Origin: Nisaea sp.
GTDB lineage: Bacteria; Pseudomonadota; Alphaproteobacteria; Thalassobaculales; Thalassobaculaceae
Direction of reading: 5' to 3'
Assembly (NCBI RefSeq): GCF_034670185.1
Contig: NZ_JAXMNY010000001.1
Coordinates: 1,798,001 to 1,862,000, forward strand
DNA length: 64,000 bases
Shown: positions 25,316 through 34,013 of the stretch, in pieces
How positions within the stretch are numbered: the first letter of the stretch is position 1
Layout: each line of letters starts with the position of its first letter
Position numbers and translations under genes: made by a program
Notes under the pieces: model-generated
The model's database searches: none
The model's input: only the letters and a program-made list of their open reading frames with translations
What the model was told of the DNA's origin: nothing

Positions 25316-26397
25316 ACGGACAAGACGGTATTCTCGTTGTCGCTTCAGACCCGCTGCTCCGCAAGGTCGTGACGGAAACGATAACGCCCCTTATCGGTGA
25401 TACGGAAGTCATCGCGGTATCACAGACACGCGCCACCCCTGACCGCCTCACCGGCGCCGAGGTCGTGGTGCTTGCGGCCCGCGACAATGACTTCACCAGC
25501 CTCAAGAATGTGTTCGAGCTGACCAAGACCTGCGGCCGCCCGATTCTCCTGATCACCGCCGGAGAGAGTACCGAAGGCCGGACAGTCGCCGCACAGCTGA
25601 AAATACCCTCAGGGCAACTGATTTCCATTCCCGAGCTCGATATCCGCTCGGAACTGAAAGCTGCATCTTCCCGTATTGAATCCGCCCTGCGGCAGGCACG
25701 CGTGGATCGCCCGCGGTCCGCATCGGCGCCAGCCGCACCGCGCCCGGCTCCTGTGCGAACGCAGACTTCCGTCGAAACAGCGAAACCACGGCCACCGGAA
25801 GACCTCGGCGCGCCTTATCTCGGCACCGTGATCTGCATTGGCGCCTCTACCGGTGGCACGGATGCCCTGATGACGGTGCTTTCAGGTCTCGACAAGAATT
25901 GCCCGCCGGTTGTCATCGTTCAGCACATGCCGAAAGACTATGTCGAGGATTTCGCCAAACGACTGGATCAGTCCTGCGCGATTGACGTAATGCTGGCCTA
26001 TGACAGCCAGCCCCTTCGCCCCGGCCTCGCTGTGGTGGCGCCGGGCGACCAGCAATTCCGGTTGCGCAAGGGAAACAAGGGAATCTGGACCGCTCTTGGC
26101 GAAAATGAGCGCATTGGCGGTCATTGTCCGGCGGTCGATGTGATGATGAAATCGGCAGCGCAGGAGTTGGGCAAGAGATCCGTCGGTGTGATCCTCACCG
26201 GTATGGGCCGGGACGGTGCTGCAGGCTTGCTCGAAATGCGCCGTGTTGGTGCACGCACCCTTGCCCAGGACGAAGCCAGTTCCGTCGTTTACGGCATGCC
26301 GAAAGTTGCCTTCGAAGAGAAGGCGGCGGACACCGTCCTGCCGCTGCAGAAGATCGCCGGATGGATTTCCGGCGTCACACTCAACATGCCTAAATAG
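25312..26397 (+). CDS. cheB: CheB-type methylesterase with degenerate receiver domain
   Basis: The 361-residue protein removes methyl groups from, or deamidates, receptor glutamates. The C-terminal esterase domain (about 170-358) keeps the full triad: Ser179 in CIGASTGG, His205 in IVQHMP and Asp301 in LTGMGRDGAAG. The N-terminal region (1-130) has the length and pattern of a CheY-like receiver (ILVVASDPLLRKVV, VVVLAARDND, ILLITAG). The acidic pair is Ala-Ser, the phospho-acceptor position is Ala and the conserved Lys is missing, so it cannot be phosphorylated in the normal way. An Ala/Pro-rich linker (131-165) joins the domains. The start is TTG within TTGA, with AAGAAGG upstream. Confidence 0.92.
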   Translation: MNGQDGILVVASDPLLRKVVTETITPLIGDTEVIAVSQTRATPDRLTGAEVVVLAARDNDFTSLKNVFELTKTCGRPILLITAGESTEGRTVAAQLKIPSGQLISIPELDIRSELKAASSRIESALRQARVDRPRSASAPAAPRPAPVRTQTSVETAKPRPPEDLGAPYLGTVICIGASTGGTDALMTVLSGLDKNCPPVVIVQHMPKDYVEDFAKRLDQSCAIDVMLAYDSQPLRPGLAVVAPGDQQFRLRKGNKGIWTALGENERIGGHCPAVDVMMKSAAQELGKRSVGVILTGMGRDGAAGLLEMRRVGARTLAQDEASSVVYGMPKVAFEEKAADTVLPLQKIAGWISGVTLNMPK

Positions 26398-26401
26398 ATT
26401 G

Positions 26402-26419
26402 GCCTGAATAAAGTCAGGC
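26402..26419. terminator. Weak hairpin between convergent cheB and cheA
   Basis: GCCTGA-ATAAAG-TCAGGC lies in the 27-base gap between the convergent stops. The stem is only 6 bp and flanking T-runs are poor, so a bidirectional terminator role is tentative. Confidence 0.35.
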
Positions 26420-26424
26420 TGCGT

Positions 26425-29400
26425 CTAGGCCCCCGCTATCGCAATCAGGGTTTCCGGATCGAGCACCAGCAACGGCTGGCCCTCGCCCATAACCGTGGCG
26501 CCTGCCAGAACATCCACCGCGTTCAAAGCCGGATGCAATTCCTTCATGAAGACTTCCTGACGCCGCTTGACCCGGGCAACCGCGACACCGACACGGCGCT
26601 GCGGCGTACCAATGATCACCACCGGGAATGCGGTCTGGTTTGCCGCAGCTTCAGGCGTGTCCCAGCCCAGCATGGTTTCGATCGCGCGCACCGGCAGGAA
26701 ACCATCGCGGTGCTGAATGCCGGCAAACTCGCCAACCTCCTGGATCTGGCTGCGGGCGACCTCGATGACTTCGACGATCGAGCGCTCTGGCAAACCGAGA
26801 TCCCGCTCGCCATCGGTCACCACAACAATCCGCTGCAGAGCGGCCGAGACCGGGAAGCTCAGATAGAATTTGGTGCCCTCACCCTCGACGCTGTCGATAT
26901 CGATTGAACCACCAAGCCGCCGGATCGTGGTCAGCACCACATCCATGCCAACCCCGCGGCCGGATGTTTCGGTGATGGCCGACGCTGTCGAGAAACCGGG
27001 CGCGAAGATCAGGCGCTGGATTTCCCGCTCGGACATCCGTGCGGCATCCTGATCCGAAAGCAGATTACGCTCCATGGCCTTTGACTTGATCCGGGACGTG
27101 TTCAAACCGCGTCCGTCATCGGCAATCATGATCTGCGCGACATTGCCGTTCTGTGTCGCCCGCAGCGTCAGGATCGCTTTCGCGGGCTTTCCGAGGTTCT
27201 GCCGTTCTTCCGGAGTCTCGATCCCGTGATCCATGGCATTGCGGATCATGTGGACCAGCGGCTCCATCAGCGCATCCACCATCGACTTGTCGATCTGGAT
27301 GTCACCATCCTCGATATCGAGGTCGACTTGTTTTCCGAGGCTGCGCGCAAGATCCCGCACCAGACGCGGCATGCGTCCGAGCACGATGCTTATCGGCACC
27401 ACACGCAGCTGCAGCGTCACAGAATGCAGCATCCGGAGCGTAGTTTCCGCCTTTGCGATCTGGCTGGCGAGAATTTTACCCGCGTCATCGATATGACTGG
27501 CCGCGAAGCGCAACCGCTCCGCCTTGCGTGCGCCGGTCTGTTTTGCCAGAGACCGCAGCTCCGCAATCGTGCTCGCGAACCCGGCTTCCGATGCTCCCTG
27601 CTCGATCCGGGAAATGCAGAGCCGCAGCTCGGCGACAGTATCGAGATAATTGTCCACCAGTTCAGACGACACCCGGAGCGAACTTCCACCCCCTCCGCCG
27701 CGATTGGGCGCAGCGGCTTCCGACCGCTCTGCCGGAACTTTCGTGTCGGACGCAACCGGCTCCAGGGCCGAGGATGACGGTGGCGGCGGAACCGGTGCCG
27801 CCTGCGGCGGCGTCATCGGTGCCGCAGGCCGGGGCGGCGCTGCTTGCTGTACGGCCGCAGGTTTCGGCGCACTGTCGCCGTCAACCGTCCAGTCATCGCC
27901 GATATGCATGACGCCTGATTGTGCGTCGGCAGACGGAGCAGAAGGAGCAGGTCGTGCCTGCGCGGGTTGGGCCGGAGCCGGCTGTTGGGGCGTTGCCACT
28001 GCGCTCTGCACTTCATTGCTTGCCAGAATTTGCCATGACTGCAGTGCGGCGCGCGCGCCGTCGATCGCCTGCACGGCGGCCATCATCGGATCGGCAGGCC
28101 CGATAACGCCGACAAGGAATTGGTAGAGGTCCGGATGGGTATCAACCAGGACCCGGTTCGACATCACCTTTTCCTGATAAATCCGGCCCATGATCTGCTG
28201 TGTGGAGGCCGGACCGTCTGGCAGCATGGCCTGGATCTCGACCAGGTTGGCATTCGGCTGCTTCAGGAAGTCCGCAATCTGCTGACGCGCATCCGGCGAC
28301 AGGCTGTTGAATATCTCGTCACCAAGAGACGTCCGCAGCTCCGCCACTGCCGCTTCGGCATTGGTCAGCAACAGGGCCATCTGGTCCCGGAGCCGGTCAT
28401 AGGTGCCGCGCAACATGTCGAGAGAGGCAACATTCAGCCCCTCGATCCCGATCACCTGGCTCTCGCGGCGGATCTCCTCGACCACGGCCAGAGCGCCTGA
28501 ACGGTCGCGCCAATCCGGCTCCGCGGTCAACTCGCTGGACAGTCGGGCCAAGGCCGAAATCCGCTGCACGCCGAGAGCGCGGGCAAGAATGCCGACCAGC
28601 TCCCAATCCTTCGTGGTGCCACCGCCCGCTGAAAGCCGGTCGACCACCTCACGCGCCTCACGGGAGATATGAGGCGACATTGAATCGTCCACATCCTCCA
28701 TCGAGAGACCGGAGTTGGCGAGTTCCGACAACAGCCGCAACCGATGCACAAAGATACAAAGCCCACGGGTCAGCTCCGTCTTGTCGAGCGGATCTGAATC
28801 CCGGAGCAAGTCGACGATATCGCTCAGCACATCCGAAATGCCGAGATAGCCGACTTCGTTCGCCACTTCACGGATCGCGAGCACCGAGCCGGATATGGCC
28901 TGTGTGTCGAGCGCTTCCAGAGTCGGATTTTCCAACGCCTCGGCAAGCTGTCCGAGTTCGCTTCGCACCACCTCGTCAAACGGCCCTACCGTTTCCGGCT
29001 GGAATTCAGGCTCGGAGGGATCTGCCGGTGCCTGAGAGACCTGCATCGACATCTGCCGCGCGGCACCCGTGTCGTTAGTCTCGGCTGGCGCCTGCTGAAC
29101 CGGAGGAGGAGGCGGTGGTGGCGCAGGGGCAGCCTGAGGCGAAGGCGCAGGCGCGGTTGGGACGACTGGAGCCGGTGCCGGCGCCGGTTGTTGCGGAGCG
29201 GCCTGCGGCGCAGGCGCGGCAACCGCGCCGCCACTTTTCAGCTGCGCTTTTGCTGCGGTCAATTGCGCGACCAGTTGCATGTCGGCCGGCGCATCGCTGG
29301 TGTTCGCGATACTCTGTTCACGCAAGGCAACGAGTGTATCGGCGGTCTGCAACAGAAGCTCGCGCGTCGCCTCGTCCGGCCGGGCTTCCCCGTTCCGGAA

Positions 29401-29640
29401 CATGTCGAGCAGATCCTCGGCGTGATGTGCGACAAGCTCGATGCCGGTAAGGCCGAGCGAAGCGGAAACACCTTTGAGGGAGTGCATGGCGCGGAACAGC
29501 GCGCTCATGGTCTCCCCGTTCTCGAGATCGGCCGCACTGCCGGACAGGATATCCTCGATCTGACCGAGATAGTCCTCACTCTCCTGTTCGAAGAGTTCCC
29601 ACATCGCGCCGCCGGCGCCGTCGTCGTCAAAACCGCTCAT
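26425..29640 (-). CDS. cheA: Chemotaxis histidine kinase CheA, enlarged form
   Basis: The 1071-residue kinase is well above the usual 650-750. An N-terminal HPt domain (about 10-110) has phospho-acceptor His53 in FRAMHSLKGVSASLG. A Pro/Ala-rich linker (about 125-190) leads into a roughly 350-residue helical region with no canonical second His motif, then a second Pro/Ala linker (about 550-640). After this come the dimerisation helices, the ATPase core (HMIRNAMDHGIETPEERQ, IADDGRGLN, SGRGVGMDVV) and a CheW-like domain ending at the C-terminus. There is no P2 domain I can recognise and no fused receiver. ATG 29640 is 4 bases after the CheW2 stop. Confidence 0.93.
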   Translation of the reverse strand: MSGFDDDGAGGAMWELFEQESEDYLGQIEDILSGSAADLENGETMSALFRAMHSLKGVSASLGLTGIELVAHHAEDLLDMFRNGEARPDEATRELLLQTADTLVALREQSIANTSDAPADMQLVAQLTAAKAQLKSGGAVAAPAPQAAPQQPAPAPAPVVPTAPAPSPQAAPAPPPPPPPVQQAPAETNDTGAARQMSMQVSQAPADPSEPEFQPETVGPFDEVVRSELGQLAEALENPTLEALDTQAISGSVLAIREVANEVGYLGISDVLSDIVDLLRDSDPLDKTELTRGLCIFVHRLRLLSELANSGLSMEDVDDSMSPHISREAREVVDRLSAGGGTTKDWELVGILARALGVQRISALARLSSELTAEPDWRDRSGALAVVEEIRRESQVIGIEGLNVASLDMLRGTYDRLRDQMALLLTNAEAAVAELRTSLGDEIFNSLSPDARQQIADFLKQPNANLVEIQAMLPDGPASTQQIMGRIYQEKVMSNRVLVDTHPDLYQFLVGVIGPADPMMAAVQAIDGARAALQSWQILASNEVQSAVATPQQPAPAQPAQARPAPSAPSADAQSGVMHIGDDWTVDGDSAPKPAAVQQAAPPRPAAPMTPPQAAPVPPPPSSSALEPVASDTKVPAERSEAAAPNRGGGGGSSLRVSSELVDNYLDTVAELRLCISRIEQGASEAGFASTIAELRSLAKQTGARKAERLRFAASHIDDAGKILASQIAKAETTLRMLHSVTLQLRVVPISIVLGRMPRLVRDLARSLGKQVDLDIEDGDIQIDKSMVDALMEPLVHMIRNAMDHGIETPEERQNLGKPAKAILTLRATQNGNVAQIMIADDGRGLNTSRIKSKAMERNLLSDQDAARMSEREIQRLIFAPGFSTASAITETSGRGVGMDVVLTTIRRLGGSIDIDSVEGEGTKFYLSFPVSAALQRIVVVTDGERDLGLPERSIVEVIEVARSQIQEVGEFAGIQHRDGFLPVRAIETMLGWDTPEAAANQTAFPVVIIGTPQRRVGVAVARVKRRQEVFMKELHPALNAVDVLAGATVMGEGQPLLVLDPETLIAIAGA

Positions 29641-29644
29641 GCGC

Positions 29645-30565
29645 CTATCCTCTGCCGTCGCCGGAGCGGACAAAATCCGGCACCATCGAGGCAATCAGTG
29701 CCGGCACGTCTATTACCTCGTGGAACGCGCCCTTGTGGGATATGACCCGTGCCTGAGTGTCGTCATCGGACGGCCGCACAGGGCTTTCGTCAACAACGAT
29801 GCCCAGCACCGTCTCCGTAGCGATTGACCATTTTTGACCGTAATAATTCACGATAATATGGATGGTCTGCTCTTCGAACCCGCCGCGAGACAGACGTAGA
29901 ACAGGCATCACCGTGCCACTGACCTCAATGACGGAATCGAGCTTCACACCGGGCCGTTTGGGCAGCGGCGTTGTTTCCACCTCGTCAAGCGCCCTCTCAA
30001 CCAGACTGGAATCGACGGCATAGAGATGGTCACGAATGGTCAGCGCCATGTAACGCTGGCGCGGACGTTCGACGACCTTTTCCTGCTCGTCGGCAAGCTT
30101 CATGGCGCGCTGATCAGAGATCAGCGGCAGGGCACTTTGCGCGTTGAACCAGCGGTCAGGGTCGACGGCCTGGACAAGATTACCGTCATCGTCGAGATAG
30201 GCATGCTGCGGCTGGTCGCTCGCCACCAGCCCCTTGGTCGGATGGGCCGGATCGAAATTCCGGATCCCGATGATCTTCTGCACCGCGAGGCCGATCACTG
30301 CATGGCCGCGCTGCAGGACAATACACATCGGCAGCTCGGTCTCGGGCTCCTTCGAGCCGGCACGAACCACCACCAACGGTATCGGCTCCTTCCGGAGCAC
30401 CATGACGCCGATATACTCGTCCGGCTCGCCCTCGATCGGTTCCATATTCTCGATCTCGACGACTTCACGGACACCCGAGAGCCTTACGCCATAGCGGCGG
30501 CCGTCAGACTGAAACAGCAGAACAGGGATCTTGTGGGTCTCGAGGACACTTTCCACGGCGCTCAT
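29645..30565 (-). CDS. Tandem CheW-domain coupling protein
   Basis: The 306-residue protein carries two CheW-like domains. The first (about 12-115) runs from IPVLLFQSDGRRYGVRL to the typical EPIPLVVVRAG and CIVLQRGHAVIGLAVQKI. The second (about 165-285) runs from RYMALTIRDHLYAVDSSLVE to PVLRLSRG and SIATETVLGIV. Single-domain CheW links receptors to CheA; a tandem form could bridge two partners in the array or bind a receptor and CheA simultaneously. It overlaps the upstream receiver gene by 4 bases and precedes cheA, so the three form one operon. Confidence 0.88.
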   Translation of the reverse strand: MSAVESVLETHKIPVLLFQSDGRRYGVRLSGVREVVEIENMEPIEGEPDEYIGVMVLRKEPIPLVVVRAGSKEPETELPMCIVLQRGHAVIGLAVQKIIGIRNFDPAHPTKGLVASDQPQHAYLDDDGNLVQAVDPDRWFNAQSALPLISDQRAMKLADEQEKVVERPRQRYMALTIRDHLYAVDSSLVERALDEVETTPLPKRPGVKLDSVIEVSGTVMPVLRLSRGGFEEQTIHIIVNYYGQKWSIATETVLGIVVDESPVRPSDDDTQARVISHKGAFHEVIDVPALIASMVPDFVRSGDGRG

Positions 30566-30987
30566 GCCAACGCCTCCCCGGCCGCAGCGTCAGGAAGCAT
30601 CAGCCGGTTGATCGTATCGATCAGCAGGCTTCCCCCGCTCGCGTCAACGTCCCGGCTGACCGAGCCGGAGGGCTTGCCGATAACCGCGTCGGCACCGACC
30701 AGTCTGGCCTCCACAGCTTTGGGCGATGCCGGGTGGGTAAGCGATGACAGGACAATGACTTTTGCAGGAGAAAGAATCCGCAGGCGACGCAGGCATTCGA
30801 TCCCGTTCATCACCGGCATTTCGATATCAAGGGTGACCACGTCCGGGTTCAGCTCCCTGGCGAGGTCGACGCCCTCCCGGCCGTTTTCGGCTTCCCCGAC
30901 GACTTCGAATCCCTCTGCCCGATCAAGAATGGTCTTGATCGTCAGGCGGACCAGACGTGAGTCATCGACAATCAGTACCTTAGGCAT
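30562..30987 (-). CDS. Stand-alone CheB-type response regulator receiver
   Basis: The 141-residue protein is a complete receiver domain: Asp8-Asp9 in VLIVDDSRLVR, phospho-acceptor Asp54 in VVTLDIEMPVMNG, Ser81 in VIVLSS and Lys105 in VIGKPSGSVSRD. The phrases VVTLDIEMPVMNGIE and GKPSGSVSRDV match the receiver and start of the linker in classical CheB, but the protein ends soon after, with no esterase. It probably accepts phosphate from the CheA two genes downstream. ATG 30987 starts it cleanly; it leads the receiver-CheW-CheA operon. Confidence 0.9.
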   Translation of the reverse strand: MPKVLIVDDSRLVRLTIKTILDRAEGFEVVGEAENGREGVDLARELNPDVVTLDIEMPVMNGIECLRRLRILSPAKVIVLSSLTHPASPKAVEARLVGADAVIGKPSGSVSRDVDASGGSLLIDTINRLMLPDAAAGEALA

Positions 30988-31282
30988 GCTGAAACCATTT
31001 GCCAGGGGTGGAAACCATCTTCGAATCAAGGGGTTCATGGTTCCATATCAGCATGGCTTTGCCTACCGGCAAATTACCGGAAAACCAACTGCGAGGACGA
31101 ATATTTCGCATCCCGCGACGGCTGGACATATTGGGTCGGCGGCGCCGTTCCATTCCCTTGACTCCCATAATGCGCGAGCACTTTGGATTTGTTGAAAGCA
31201 ACGCGCCATCAAGCGCTTGCCCTGCGCCGAAGGCTATAGGACGATAGGGCCGAACCATGACACGCATCGCGATGGACATGAC

Positions 31283-31987
31283 ATGACGGAACAGAATGTT
31301 ACCCCGAGCGGAACCCAGAACGGTTCCGGTGAACTGCTGGCCTGGCACTTCGTGGACGAAGCGCTGCGCGACGGTCGCCCCGTGCCGGCGGACGGTGAGA
31401 AACTCGCGCACGATGCGGCCCCCTCTCTTTGCGTTTCCGGCCTGCACGCGTCGGAACGCATCCTTGATGCCCTGAAATACGCTCCCGGAAACACGATCTG
31501 CCGGGTCGAGTGCGAGGATCTCGCGACGCGGCAGGACGACAAGCTGGTCTGCGCGACGCGCACCGTGCTGTGGCGCGTCGACGGAGAGGACCTGCTCAGG
31601 GAATTCGCCCGCAAGGTCGCACTCGACGTTGCCGATCTCTGGGATATCCCGAACGGTGTCCGCAAATATCTTGAAACCGGGAACGAAAACTTCCGTGTCG
31701 CCGCCAGGGCCGAAGCCCGGGACCTGTCCCGCGCCTATGCCCGGGATGACAATGTTCCCGCCGCAGCTGCGGCCGAAGCCGCGCGTGCTGCTGCTGCCCG
31801 CACGCATGCCGCCCGGGCGACCGGACTTGCCGCGGCCTGGGCCGCGAACCGGGCGCGCGGTGATGCCGAAACCTGGGAGCGCTACAATGCCCTTCTGGAA
31901 AGCCTCGTCGAGACGGCTCGAACTGCCGAGGATAGCGACGACGAGTGGGGCGACTTCGCCGACGAACTCGAAATGGATATGGGCTGA
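31283..31987 (+). CDS. DUF7666-like hypothetical protein with Ala-rich tail
   Basis: The 234-residue protein has an N-terminal domain (about 15-130) with LLAWHFVDEALRDGRPVPADG, GLHASERILDALKYAPGNTICRV (landmarks GLHAS and YAPG) and a stretch ending in REFARKVALDVADLWDIPN. This pattern recalls a family common in phage and bacterial genomes, annotated DUF7666, whose function is unknown. The second half (about 140-205) is low-complexity and Ala/Arg-rich and probably helical; the C-terminus is strongly acidic. It sits between the chemosensory cluster and an unrecognised gene. The family assignment is from memory of the pattern. Confidence 0.7.
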   Translation: MTEQNVTPSGTQNGSGELLAWHFVDEALRDGRPVPADGEKLAHDAAPSLCVSGLHASERILDALKYAPGNTICRVECEDLATRQDDKLVCATRTVLWRVDGEDLLREFARKVALDVADLWDIPNGVRKYLETGNENFRVAARAEARDLSRAYARDDNVPAAAAAEAARAAAARTHAARATGLAAAWAANRARGDAETWERYNALLESLVETARTAEDSDDEWGDFADELEMDMG

Positions 31988-32001
31988 CACGCGGTGATCA
32001 C

Positions 32002-33735
32002 TCACCCGAAGAAGCCGCATCGATGCAGTTGCTCGTGGAACTTCCGCAGAGTGTTCGCCTGATCCTTGGGATCGGGAATTTGCGCGACCAGATCCGCCTC
32101 GAAATTCGGCCGCTTCAGATGATTGACGATGATTTCCCGCGCAAGATTTGACGCCTTTCCCTTCGGCAGCATTTCCGGCTGCACCATGCTCACCAGCATG
32201 AAAGCGCGGACATGGAGCGGCCGGTCAGACTTGTCGATCTTGTCGAGAATTTTGCCGTCCACGATATAGGTCGCGAGCAATTCGTCGATACGCGAGGTGA
32301 GCTGCTCTTTTCGATTTTCCGGCAAAGCGGACTTGTTGATCTGATTAAAGATCGACGTGATCTTTGCCATTTTCTTGTTCGGCGGCAGTTTTTCCCGCAC
32401 CAGATGATTGACCGAAGGCGAACCAACAAGCAGTGCATCGAGATGATTATCAATCTCCGCACCGAGCACTTCCGCCCCCAGCTTGCTTTCCAGCAACGAC
32501 AACAGATACCCGGCTTTGCGCCCCGGATCGGCCAGAGTCGGCAAGACGGAGGCCGCCGCCTCTTTCATGCCTTTCTGACCACCCTTGTTGATGATCGTCG
32601 ACTGGCGGGCGGTTACCGCCTCCGCCATGTCAGGGCCGCCGACGATGTTGATGTCAGGAATCAGCTTGTCCAGCAAACCGTGGAACACCTCGCGTTCCTC
32701 TTCCCGGTCCCCCTTGGAGAGAGGGCTCAACCCCTCGAGCTGGCGCCGGACACGGTCCACCAGAACAGCCTTGCTCTCGGGAAGCTTGCCCGAGCCGATC
32801 AGCCTGTTCAGCTGGATGTTCGTGTATGCCGGATGCTCGATCGTCAGCTCTTCCGGCTCTTCGCCGATCGGCTCGCCATTCGCGAAACAGATCATCGTGA
32901 TCAGCGCGCTGGCAAGATCGCGCTGATGCCCCAGCATGTCGCGCAACACATCGGCATTGTGAAGGATATCGGAAATGTAGATATCCAGCGCCGCTATCGT
33001 CGCCGGATCCTCGGCGATCACAGCCCAATCGACAGCCTGCCCCAGCTTGCCGACAAAACTGCGGTTCTCGACGAGCTCCGTCGCCAGCGCCGACCTGATC
33101 AGGTAGTCGAGTTCTTCCGGCGCGGCAGAGGCGTTCAGCTCGGCAACGCCCTCATTGAGCCCCACATCCCGGATGCGCGGCATCGGACGTTGCAGGGTCT
33201 TCTGTGCCAGATGATTTATCTGGTCGACAAAGGCAAACAAGGTATCGCGGCGTTCGTTCGCGTTCGTGTCTTCCAGCTTCGCAGCCTGGAACGTCGCGAC
33301 TTTCGCCACGGCCGAGAAAAGCAGCGTGCCATCATCCAGCAGGCGCTTCATCTCACGCGCCGAATGCATGGCTTCGGTTGCCGTCAGATTATGTTTGTCG
33401 AGATATGCCCGGAACAAGCGGTTGATCGTCGTCCGGCCGTCCGTCGCATAGAAGTCCTCAAGCGTGTAGCAGACCGGCGCATCGTCGATATTCTGGATGA
33501 AGACCTTTTCATCCCCCTTCGGCTTGATTCTCTCGAAGAGGATGTCTTCAGGGTTCAGACTGTTGACAGGTTTGCCAGTATCGGAAACGACACGAACGCC
33601 CTCAATCCCGGCCTGGGAGAGGATCTTCATCGCTTCGGCCTGAGCACCATCCTTGGATGTCTCGGTGGCCATAATCGACCACGATCCATCACGGAGCGTC
33701 AGTATCTCGAATACTTTATTTGAACTGCCAAACAC
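32002..33735 (-). CDS. Hypothetical protein, no recognised domain
   Basis: The 577-residue protein is soluble and mostly helical, without signal peptide or TM segment. An N-terminal alpha/beta module of about 75 residues (VFEILTLRDGSWSIMATET, GIEGVRVVSDTG) precedes a long helical body with segments such as RLFRAYLDKHNLTATEAMHS, LGHQRDLASALITMICFANG and a C-terminal HLKRPNFEADLVAQIPDP. I cannot place it in a family. Codon use is like that of its neighbours and conserved-looking helix breaks suggest a genuine protein. It starts with GTG 33735 behind an AT-rich upstream region and is convergent with the DUF7666-like gene, 14 bases apart. Confidence 0.7.
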   Translation of the reverse strand: MFGSSNKVFEILTLRDGSWSIMATETSKDGAQAEAMKILSQAGIEGVRVVSDTGKPVNSLNPEDILFERIKPKGDEKVFIQNIDDAPVCYTLEDFYATDGRTTINRLFRAYLDKHNLTATEAMHSAREMKRLLDDGTLLFSAVAKVATFQAAKLEDTNANERRDTLFAFVDQINHLAQKTLQRPMPRIRDVGLNEGVAELNASAAPEELDYLIRSALATELVENRSFVGKLGQAVDWAVIAEDPATIAALDIYISDILHNADVLRDMLGHQRDLASALITMICFANGEPIGEEPEELTIEHPAYTNIQLNRLIGSGKLPESKAVLVDRVRRQLEGLSPLSKGDREEEREVFHGLLDKLIPDINIVGGPDMAEAVTARQSTIINKGGQKGMKEAAASVLPTLADPGRKAGYLLSLLESKLGAEVLGAEIDNHLDALLVGSPSVNHLVREKLPPNKKMAKITSIFNQINKSALPENRKEQLTSRIDELLATYIVDGKILDKIDKSDRPLHVRAFMLVSMVQPEMLPKGKASNLAREIIVNHLKRPNFEADLVAQIPDPKDQANTLRKFHEQLHRCGFFG

Positions 33736-33805
33736 GTGTGTACCCGCACTTACTTTCTGTCTTCAGCCGGCCATTGAAGCGATTTTCTTTCGCAAGATTG
33801 GCCGA

Positions 33806-33830
33806 TATTAGCGCGAATTTATTGCTAATA
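33806..33830. repeat. AT-rich inverted repeat upstream of the 577-residue protein
   Basis: TATTAGC-N11-GCTAATA lies about 70 bases upstream of the GTG start, inside a 278-base, markedly AT-rich gap. It could be an operator or promoter-proximal structure for this gene. The gap otherwise shows nothing I can identify. Confidence 0.35.
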
Positions 33831-34013
33831 GAATTTTAACAGTCTTGTGCTTCAACTCAAGTGCGAAAGCGACCGAACTGAAGTAACGGAATAAAATGCA
33901 ATTCCTGTGCCTGTTCGCACAACATTCAAAATTTCGATAAATCTCAGTCGATAGCGGCCGTACTCAGCCTTTTTGCCTCATACCCTCGTATTCTTGAGAG
34001 CCTGACGGCGGGG

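Noticed and set aside
31603..31987. Ala/Arg-rich low-complexity part of the DUF7666-like gene as a DNA repeat array
   Set aside because: The GC-rich alanine codons vary and no regular DNA unit or spacer pattern exists; it is protein low complexity, not a CRISPR or tandem array.
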